From assembly GCA_013695295.1 (NCBI GenBank), contig JACDAS010000022.1:1-6781 (forward strand): DNA of 6,781 nucleotides. The letters run 5' to 3'. How positions within the stretch are numbered: position 1 is the first letter of the stretch; each line of letters begins with the position of its first letter. The notes beneath the pieces were generated by a model. That model did not search any database. It worked only from the letters and a program-made list of their open reading frames with translations, and was not told where the DNA came from. The DNA is from Actinomycetota bacterium. Lineage in GTDB: Bacteria; Actinomycetota; Thermoleophilia; Gaiellales; Gaiellaceae. Both the position numbers and the translations under genes were made by a program. Positions 1 through 4,267 of this stretch are shown here, piece after piece.

Positions 1-554
1 AAGACGTTGAACGGGCGGACGGTGACGGTCGGCAAGTTCAGCTCGTCGTGGTAGGCGTGGGCCATGTGCTCGCCGGCGAGCTTCGAGACGGCGTAGGTCC
101 AGCGCGCCTCCCCGACCGAGCCCGTCGTCGTCACGTGACCCTCGCGGACGTTGTAGGCGTGGGTGCCGAAGACCTCGCTCGTCGAGAACTCGATCAGCCG
201 CTCGACCGTCTGCTTCGTGGCCACGGCCGCCTCGAGGACGTTGTAGGTGCCGATCAGGTTCACGCGCATCGTCCGCACCGGGCTCTCGATCACGGTGTCC
301 ACGCCCGCGATCGCCGCGCAGTGGACGACGTGCGTCGCGCCGTGGGCGAGCTCGAGCAGGAGCTCCGCGTCGAGCACGTCGCCCTGGTGGAACTCGAGGT
401 TGGGATGCTCGGCGAGGTCGGAGTCGGTGAGGGCGTCGCGGTGGAGGTTGTCGACCACCACGAGGTGGTTGTCGTCCACGAGGCGGCGCCCGAGAGTCGT
501 GCCGATGAAGCCCGCGCCGCCGGTGATCAGGATGCGCTTGCCGGACAGGGGCAC
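1..554 (-). CDS. NAD-dependent epimerase/dehydratase, extended SDR family (partial, C-terminus beyond left edge)
   Basis: The frame is open from a GTG at 554 to the left edge, giving 184 N-terminal residues; the family is usually 300-350 aa. A Rossmann nucleotide-binding motif, TGGAGFIG, lies at residues 11-18, followed by an acidic end of the second strand (VVDN, 33-36) that normally contacts the adenine ribose. HCAAIAGVD (78-86) matches the conserved segment after strand 4. The catalytic set is visible: STSEVFG (124-130, the Ser/Thr position) and YAVSK (Tyr154, Lys158). RPFNV (180-184) begins the substrate-binding half. The family interconverts or dehydrates nucleotide-activated sugars in the cytoplasm, for example UDP-glucose/glucuronate 4-epimerases and dTDP-glucose 4,6-dehydratases. 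The exact substrate cannot be read from this half. I chose 554 because a TAGACT box sits 8 nt upstream and the protein then starts close to the first beta strand; an in-frame GTG at 578 is possible. It is divergent from the genes to its right, which look like the same glycan locus. Confidence 0.93.
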   Translation of the reverse strand, partial: MPLSGKRILITGGAGFIGTTLGRRLVDDNHLVVVDNLHRDALTDSDLAEHPNLEFHQGDVLDAELLLELAHGATHVVHCAAIAGVDTVIESPVRTMRVNLIGTYNVLEAAVATKQTVERLIEFSTSEVFGTHAYNVREGHVTTTGSVGEARWTYAVSKLAGEHMAHAYHDELNLPTVTVRPFNV

Positions 555-562
555 CGCGGGCG

Positions 563-568
563 AGTCTA
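563..568 (-). promoter_or_regulatory. Candidate -10 box (TAGACT) for a leaderless epimerase mRNA
   Basis: Reading on the minus strand, TAGACT is followed by exactly 8 nt and then the GTG at 554. It fits the actinobacterial TANNNT -10 pattern, and a transcript starting 6-8 nt after the box would begin at or next to the start codon. No convincing Shine-Dalgarno precedes 554 and no clear -35 is seen. The promoter role is inferred from pattern and spacing only. Confidence 0.45.
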
Positions 569-622
569 GCTTCGGCACGGGGTTCCCGGGCTCCGGGCTG
601 CGAGGCCGGTGACGGCGCCGAG

Positions 623-628
623 TACGAT
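623..628 (+). promoter_or_regulatory. Candidate -10 box (TACGAT) for a leaderless inhibitor mRNA
   Basis: TACGAT is followed by 8 nt and then the GTG at 637, the same geometry as the divergent epimerase promoter. No Shine-Dalgarno-like purine run lies between the box and the start, which fits leaderless initiation. A -35 element is not evident. Confidence 0.42.
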
Positions 629-636
629 CGCCGCCA

Positions 637-1038
637 GTGCGCACGCTCGCTGCGATCGGTCTCGTGCTGCTCGCGCTCGCGCCGGGTTGCTCGAGCTCGA
701 GCGCGGCGAGGGACATCGCGATCTCGCTCCGGATCACCGTGTGGCCGCACGGCCGCGGCGAGGGGAAGGTCTCCTACGTCTGGACGCTTCGCTGCAACCC
801 GCTCGGCGGCACGCTGCCCCACGGCGACCGCGCCTGCTACTTCCTCGCGGTCTACCCCGACCTGTTCGAGCCGGTGCCTCGGAACGCGGCCTGCACGCAG
901 ATCTATGCCGGGCCGGCAGTCGGCTACGTCCGCGGAACCCTGCGCGGGCGGGCCCTCCGCGTGTTCGTACGGCGGAGCGACGGCTGCGAGCTCGAGCGCT
1001 GGGACCGGGTCGGCTTCCTCTTCCCCCGGTTCGTCTAG
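637..1038 (+). CDS. Subtilisin inhibitor-like (SSI family) exported protein, probable lipoprotein
   Basis: This 133-residue protein matches the Streptomyces subtilisin inhibitor family, small secreted inhibitors of serine proteases. The N-terminus (1-18) is a short hydrophobic signal ending in LALAPGC; Cys18 could be lipidated, although Pro at -2 makes the lipobox imperfect. The mature part has four cysteines: Cys53 in TLRCNP, Cys67 in RACYF, Cys86 in NAACTQIY and Cys117 in SDGCELERWD. Their spacings of 14 and 31 are close to the two SSI disulfides (35-50 and 71-101). The NPLGGTLPHGDRAC stretch and the GTLRGR...GCELERWD tail are family hallmarks. By alignment with SSI (C-P-M-V-Y), the reactive-site P1 residue would be Gln88, an unusual choice, so the target protease is uncertain or inhibition may be weak. 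The GTG at 637 is preceded by a -10-like box and no Shine-Dalgarno. The TAG stop (1036-1038) touches the palindromic element that follows. The family call is from sequence memory; lipid anchoring is inferred. Confidence 0.82.
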   Translation: MRTLAAIGLVLLALAPGCSSSSAARDIAISLRITVWPHGRGEGKVSYVWTLRCNPLGGTLPHGDRACYFLAVYPDLFEPVPRNAACTQIYAGPAVGYVRGTLRGRALRVFVRRSDGCELERWDRVGFLFPRFV

Positions 1039-1111
1039 GGCCTGTCCGGAAAGGGGGCCGCAGCTCATGCCGTGTGAGAAGCAAGCGATGCAAGGACGCA
1101 GGGAGCCTCAC

Positions 1112-1123
1112 TATGTGGACATA
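1112..1123. repeat. Small palindrome at the tip of the element
   Basis: TATGT (1112-1116) and ACATA (1119-1123) pair perfectly around GG, in the only AT-rich patch of the element. It is the apical stem when the 162-bp palindrome folds. Confidence 0.55.
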
Positions 1124-1193
1124 TTGGGGCGAAAGTGAGGACGCCGCAGCGCGCCGCTTCTCGCGCGGCATGGGCCCGGCACACTTTTTGGAC

Positions 1194-1196
1194 AGG
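1194..1196 (+). promoter_or_regulatory. Probable Shine-Dalgarno (AGG) inside the terminal repeat
   Basis: AGG within the right terminal repeat GGACAGGCCC lies 6 nt before the GTG at 1203. It is the only Shine-Dalgarno-like sequence near that start, so the end of the palindromic element appears to supply the ribosome-binding site of ATP-grasp ligase 1. It is a weak match (three core bases), and an alternative in-frame ATG at 1170 lies inside the element. Confidence 0.35.
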
Positions 1197-1202
1197 CCCG
1201 TA

Positions 1203-2414
1203 GTGGCGACGACCGTCCTGCTCGTGGGCGCCGGCCGGCACCAGCGGCGAGCGATCGCCCGGGCGCAGGAGCTCGGCTTCCGGGTGGCGGCGGTCGACCG
1301 AAACGCCGAGGCGCCGGGCCTGGCCGCAGCGGATGTGGCCGAGGTGATCGACTTCTCCGACATCGCCAGGGTGGCCGATTTCGGCGAGCGCGCCGGAGTC
1401 CAGGGGGTCCTGACGGTCTCGGCGGATCGAGCTGTCCCGGTCGTCGCCGCCGTCGCCGAGGCGCTCGGGCTGCCGGGGATCGGCTCGGCGACGGCGCACC
1501 TGATGACGCACAAGGTCGCGATGCGTCGCCGACTGGCCGAGATCGGCGTGCCTCAGCCCCGGTTTGCGGCGGTCCGGAACCTCCACGAGGGCCGGGCCGC
1601 GCTCGACACCGTCGGGCTCCCTGCCGTCCTCAAGCCCTCCGACTCGGGTGGTCAGCGGGGCGTCTTCCGCCTCGACTCGGACGCCGACCTCGAGCTCCAC
1701 CTCCACGCGGCGCTCGCCGAGTCGGCGACGCGGGAGGCGATCGTCGAGAGCTTCCACGAGGGCATCGAGCTGAACGGCCTCGTCGTCGCGCGCCGCGGGA
1801 CGGTCGAGCTGCTCACCCTCTCGGATCGCCTGCGCCCGCCCGGCATCGGCTTCGGGGTTGGCTGGATCCACGTCTACCCCTCGACGCTCGCCGGCTACCC
1901 GCTCGAAGAGGCCGAGCGTGAGGCGGTGCACGGGGTCCGGGCGCTCGGCCTCCGCGACGGCATCGCTTTCCCACAGCTGATCGTCTCCGACTCCGGCGAC
2001 GTGCGGATCGTCGAGGTGGCGGCTCGCATCCCGGGCGGCCAGATGGCCGACCTGGCGCGGCACGCGGTCGGCGTCGACCTCGTCGAGCTGGCGCTGCGTC
2101 AGGCGCTCGGCGAGGAGATCGGCGACGAGCTGGCGCGCCCGCAGCGCCAGCAGCCGCTCGCGATCCGGTTCCTGACCGCCTCCCCGGGCCCTCTCCCGAC
2201 CGGGAAGGTACGGAGCGTCGGCGCGCTCGAGCCCGTGCTCGCAGCCCCCGGCGTCGTCCAGGCCGAGGTCTTCCTGGCCGTGGGCGAGACGATCCGCCCC
2301 GTCCGGCTCGACGGTGACCGCCGGGGCTACGTGATCGCGGTCGGCGAGACGAACCTCGAGGCCCTCGACCGCGCCGAGGCGGCCGCCCGCCTTCTGGAGG
2401 TCGAGGTCGAGTGA
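1203..2414 (+). CDS. ATP-grasp carboxylate-amine ligase-like protein 1
   Basis: The protein has 403 residues with the three-part ATP-grasp layout. A PreATP-grasp Rossmann domain starts at once (VLLVGAGRHQ, 5-14; VDRN, 31-34). The central ATP-binding region has Lys104 (MTHKVAMRRRL) and Lys144 in LKPSDSGGQRG (143-153), the glycine-rich lid over ATP. The metal-binding segment is EVAARIPGGQ (271-280). Such enzymes activate a carboxylate as acyl-phosphate and join it to an amine or similar nucleophile in the cytoplasm; biotin carboxylase, PurK and amino-acid ligases are relatives. The usual Asn of the E-x-N metal motif is Ala273, as in an EVAAR subgroup, so metal binding may differ. A C-terminal domain (about 315-400) resembles the biotin-carboxylase C-like tail. 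The frame is open much further upstream, but that part crosses the inhibitor gene and the palindrome; GTG 1203 puts the first beta strand at the N-terminus as expected. It overlaps the deacetylase gene by 4 bp. The substrate is unknown. Confidence 0.87.
   Translation: MATTVLLVGAGRHQRRAIARAQELGFRVAAVDRNAEAPGLAAADVAEVIDFSDIARVADFGERAGVQGVLTVSADRAVPVVAAVAEALGLPGIGSATAHLMTHKVAMRRRLAEIGVPQPRFAAVRNLHEGRAALDTVGLPAVLKPSDSGGQRGVFRLDSDADLELHLHAALAESATREAIVESFHEGIELNGLVVARRGTVELLTLSDRLRPPGIGFGVGWIHVYPSTLAGYPLEEAEREAVHGVRALGLRDGIAFPQLIVSDSGDVRIVEVAARIPGGQMADLARHAVGVDLVELALRQALGEEIGDELARPQRQQPLAIRFLTASPGPLPTGKVRSVGALEPVLAAPGVVQAEVFLAVGETIRPVRLDGDRRGYVIAVGETNLEALDRAEAAARLLEVEVE
2396..2406 (+). promoter_or_regulatory. 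Shine-Dalgarno region for the deacetylase gene, inside the preceding gene
   Basis: GGAGG (2396-2400) and GAGG (2403-2406) lie 10 and 4 nt before GTG 2411, inside the last codons of ATP-grasp 1. Together with the GTGA overlap this supports the 2411 start and translational coupling. Confidence 0.55.
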
Positions 2415-3052
2415 CCTGCCGGTTCGACCTCGCGCACTACCGGGAGCTCCTGGGCGCGGCGCGAGCAGGCGGCTACCGCTTTGCCACCTTCGAGCGGGAG
2501 CCGCGCGCGGGCGACCTGCTCCTCCGCCACGACGTCGACCTCTCGCTCGAGGCCGCGCTGCGCGTCGCGGAGCTGGAGGCGCAGGAGGGCGCTCAGGCGA
2601 CCTACTTCCTGATGACCGAGAGCGTCTTCTACAACCTCGCGTCGGCGGCAGGGCGCTCGGCGATCGCGCGCCTGCGCGAGCTCGATCACCGGGTCGGGCT
2701 GCACGCCGTCCATCCGAGGGCGATCCTCGACGAGCGCTTCGACCCGGTCGTCGCCTGGCACAACCCCGATCCGGGCTACATGACCGCCGCGGTCGAGGGC
2801 GCTGCGAACGTGATGGAGCCACGCTTCTTCTCGCCCGAGACGTACCGCTCCGACTCGAACGGGCGCTGGCGGCACGGGTGTCCGCACGCCGACCTCGCCG
2901 CCGGTCGCTTTGCCTGGCTGCAGCTGCTCACGCATCCCGAGATCTGGGCGTATCCGGGCGAGACGATGGGCGAGACGATGCTCGCGATGCTGGACGCGGA
3001 GCGCGCTCGCCGCCTGGAGCAGCTCGCGGCAGACCGGATCGACCTCTCGTGA
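2411..3052 (+). CDS. Polysaccharide deacetylase-like protein (CE4-related, RHDVD type)
   Basis: The protein has 213 residues and no signal peptide, so it is cytoplasmic. LLLRHDVDLSLEAALRVAE (36-54) is the start of the NodB-like fold as seen in the polysaccharide-deacetylase-like proteins of glycan clusters (WbmS type); Asp41 and Asp43 stand where CE4 enzymes have catalytic and metal-binding aspartates. ATYFLM (63-68) is the next core strand. RVGLH (94-98) corresponds to the GHEIGLH segment, with His98 a likely metal ligand. YRSDSNGRWRHGCP (145-158) and LLTHPEIW (172-179) are conserved later motifs of this subgroup. The middle, between GLHAVHP and AWHNPDPGYM, is short, since CE4-like relatives of this type are often nearer 240-250 aa. 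The start is GTG 2411, inside the stop of ATP-grasp 1 (GTGA overlap), with GGAGG at 2396-2400 and GAGG at 2403-2406 before it. The likely role is removal of an acyl group from a sugar; activity and substrate are inferred. Confidence 0.83.
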   Translation: MTCRFDLAHYRELLGAARAGGYRFATFEREPRAGDLLLRHDVDLSLEAALRVAELEAQEGAQATYFLMTESVFYNLASAAGRSAIARLRELDHRVGLHAVHPRAILDERFDPVVAWHNPDPGYMTAAVEGAANVMEPRFFSPETYRSDSNGRWRHGCPHADLAAGRFAWLQLLTHPEIWAYPGETMGETMLAMLDAERARRLEQLAADRIDLS

Positions 3053-4083
3053 GGCCGCTGACGGTGCTCGTCTCGGCCTGCGGCGCCCCCGGCACCGCGG
3101 CGCTCCTCCGGGCGCTCCGCTCGAACGGCGAGCGAGACGTCCGCCTGGTCGGCACGGACATGGCCGAGCTCGCGATCGGACGGCACCTCTGCGATGCGTT
3201 CCACCTGGTCCCGGCGGGTTCCGACCCTGGGTTCGCGGACGCGATCCGGGAGGTCTGCCGCCGGGAGGGGGTCGACGCGATCCTGCCGCAGTCCTCCTTC
3301 GACCTCGAGGGCCTCGCGGGCGAACGGGATCGGTTCGAGGGCATCGCCGTGCTCGTCTCGTCGCCCGACACGATCCGCCGCTCGAACGACAAGGCCGAGA
3401 GCTACGCCCTGCTGCACCGGATCGGCGTCCGCGCCCCGCGCTTCCTGCGCGTGAACGGGGCGAACGAGGTCGCAGAGGCCGCGGCGGAGCTCGGCTACCC
3501 CGAGCGGCCGGTCTGCTTCAAGCCGGTGTTCTCCTCGGGCTCGCGCGGCTTCCGCGTCCTCGACCCGACCGTCGACCGCGCGCACCAGTTGCTGCACGAG
3601 CGCCCGGGCTCGGTGGCGATGCGGCTCGAGGAGGCGGTCGAGCTGCTGCCCGGGAGCGGCGGTCCCGACCTGCTCGTGATGGAGCTCGCGACCGGCAAGG
3701 AGCGGACGGTCGACGGGATCGCCGACGGCGAGCGGATCCTGCTCGGCCATCCGAAGACGCGCGAGGCGATGCGCGCGGGGCTCGCGATGTACTTCGAGAC
3801 CCTGGACGACCCGGGGCTGATGGAGACCGCGAGTCGCATCGTCGCCGAATTCGGGATCGAGCACTTCTTCAACATCCAGCTCGTCGGCGAGCACGTGATC
3901 GAGATCAACCCGCGAATCTCCACGGTCGTCTATCAGGAGGATCTGAACCTCCCCTACCTGGGGGTCAAGCACGCGCTCGGCGAGCTCTCGCCGGACGAGC
4001 TGGCGGCGCTGGCGAGCCGCGTGCGTCCGAGCCGGCGCGCACTGCGCTACTTCGAGCAGATCGAGTGGGACGAAACACCCTGA
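3049..4083 (+). CDS. ATP-grasp ligase-like protein 2 (carbamoyl-phosphate-synthase-like ATP-grasp fold)
   Basis: The protein has 344 residues and is clearly a different ATP-grasp subfamily from the gene at 1203. The N-terminal Rossmann-like PreATP-grasp domain carries SACGAPGTAALLRAL (9-23) and VGTDMAE (34-40). NDK (113-115) precedes the ATP-binding lobe. FKPVFSSGSRGF (157-168), with Lys158, is the ATP lid, and MELATGKERTVDG (211-223) resembles the carbamoyl-phosphate-synthase-type strand that contacts the nucleotide. EINPRISTVVYQEDLN (285-300) has the canonical Glu/Asn metal ligands (Glu285, Asn287). Related proteins in polysaccharide clusters are usually annotated as carbamoyl-phosphate-synthase-like or PylC-like ligases, making an amide or similar bond at ATP cost. 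GTG 3049 sits in a GTGA overlap with the deacetylase stop and has no good Shine-Dalgarno, so reinitiation is likely; longer starts would run into the deacetylase. It is the last gene of the first block. The substrate is unknown. Confidence 0.87.
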   Translation: MRPLTVLVSACGAPGTAALLRALRSNGERDVRLVGTDMAELAIGRHLCDAFHLVPAGSDPGFADAIREVCRREGVDAILPQSSFDLEGLAGERDRFEGIAVLVSSPDTIRRSNDKAESYALLHRIGVRAPRFLRVNGANEVAEAAAELGYPERPVCFKPVFSSGSRGFRVLDPTVDRAHQLLHERPGSVAMRLEEAVELLPGSGGPDLLVMELATGKERTVDGIADGERILLGHPKTREAMRAGLAMYFETLDDPGLMETASRIVAEFGIEHFFNIQLVGEHVIEINPRISTVVYQEDLNLPYLGVKHALGELSPDELAALASRVRPSRRALRYFEQIEWDETP

Positions 4084-4088
4084 ACCGG

Positions 4089-4137
4089 CAGGTCTTGCAA
4101 CTGCGCGGCGGCGGCGCCTGTTCGTTTGCAAGACCTG
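4089..4137. repeat. REP-like inverted repeat (12-bp arms, 25-nt loop)
   Basis: CAGGTCTTGCAA (4089-4100) and TTGCAAGACCTG (4126-4137) pair perfectly across a GC-rich loop containing GGCGGCGGC. The right arm continues as ACCCCAGGG. From memory, arms of the form GGTCAGGTCTTGCAA occur at dispersed palindromes in many bacteria, some linked to REP-associated tyrosine transposases, but no transposase is present and I cannot confirm the family. It begins 6 nt after the ATP-grasp 2 stop. Confidence 0.6.
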
Positions 4138-4158
4138 ACCCCAGGGTCGCCCGGCTCG

Positions 4159-4174
4159 ACGTCGCTTCCGACGT
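4159..4174. repeat. Short perfect hairpin (6-bp stem, 4-nt loop)
   Basis: ACGTCG (4159-4164), CTTC and CGACGT (4169-4174) form a compact hairpin. It has no T-run after it; its role is unknown. Confidence 0.45.
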
Positions 4175-4229
4175 AGCCCTTGCCTGCGCCTGTCAGGTCG
4201 AAAGGGACCGCTTGCCCATCGCGGGCGGA

Positions 4230-4246
4230 GCCGGGCTTTGCCCGGC
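4230..4246. repeat. Short perfect hairpin before the glycosyltransferase
   Basis: GCCGGGC (4230-4236) and GCCCGGC (4240-4246) pair around TTT, a 7-bp GC-only stem ending 9 nt before the Shine-Dalgarno at 4256. In mRNA it would be stable and could influence ribosome access, but no regulatory partner is visible. Confidence 0.5.
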
Positions 4247-4255
4247 GGGAGCCCA

Positions 4256-4261
4256 GGGGAG
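4256..4261 (+). promoter_or_regulatory. Shine-Dalgarno for the glycosyltransferase gene
   Basis: GGGGAG ends 6 nt before GTG 4268. It is the best-placed ribosome-binding site in the window and decides the start at 4268 over the in-frame ATG at 4238. Confidence 0.65.
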
Positions 4262-4267
4262 AGTCGC

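Larger units (their letters stand above)
1038..1199. mobile_element. Palindromic MITE-like element filling the intergenic gap
   Basis: The ends are perfect 10-bp inverted repeats, GGGCCTGTCC (1038-1047) and GGACAGGCCC (1190-1199). Homology between the arms continues inward: 1038-1082 aligns with the reverse complement of 1156-1199 at roughly 36 of 46 positions with one gap, including a CATGCCG..GAGAAGC block. A perfect CCTCAC/GTGAGG pair (1106-1111, 1135-1140) closes the centre, which contains a further TATGT-GG-ACATA palindrome (1112-1123). The sequence could fold end to end into one long hairpin. It encodes no credible protein. The structure and size fit a miniature inverted-repeat element or the fused ends of an IS. 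No clear target-site duplication is seen; TA or CTA beside both ends is only suggestive. As RNA it could also act as a terminator-like or stability hairpin after the inhibitor gene. The mobile nature is inferred from structure, without copies to compare. Confidence 0.6.
4084..4267. other. Non-coding junction rich in inverted repeats
   Basis: No credible gene lies in these 184 bp between ATP-grasp 2 and the glycosyltransferase. It holds three perfect inverted repeats (4089-4137, 4159-4174, 4230-4246) and the Shine-Dalgarno of the next gene near its end. None of the hairpins is followed by a T-run, so I do not call a Rho-independent terminator, and I see no TANNNT box placed for a leaderless start. 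Transcription may read through or start here from a promoter I cannot recognise. Confidence 0.6.

Noticed and set aside
555..578. Alternative epimerase GTG start at 578
   Set aside because: It has only a distant GGAG (12 nt away) and would add eight residues before the usual N-terminus, whereas 554 has a well-spaced -10-like box. It is not excluded.
609..1202. N-terminal extension of ATP-grasp 1 upstream to 609
   Set aside because: The frame is merely open through the inhibitor gene and the palindrome; the residues are Arg/Ala-rich noise, and the fold starts right after GTG 1203.
1065..2822. Long minus-strand open frame of 585 codons opposite ATP-grasp 1 and the deacetylase
   Set aside because: It is Arg/Pro/Gly-rich with no family motifs, and spans two well-supported plus-strand genes and their overlap. 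It is a typical GC-rich antisense shadow.
2878..3048. N-terminal extension of ATP-grasp 2 upstream to 2878
   Set aside because: It would overlap the conserved end of the deacetylase, including the LLTHPEIW motif, by 57 codons of Arg-rich sequence. The GTGA overlap at 3049 fits better.
4101..4125. GGC triplet run as a microsatellite
   Set aside because: There are only three to four units, within the range expected by chance in DNA this GC-rich.
4089..4137. Rho-independent terminator after ATP-grasp 2
   Set aside because: The stem is perfect but the loop is 25 nt and no T-run follows on either strand.
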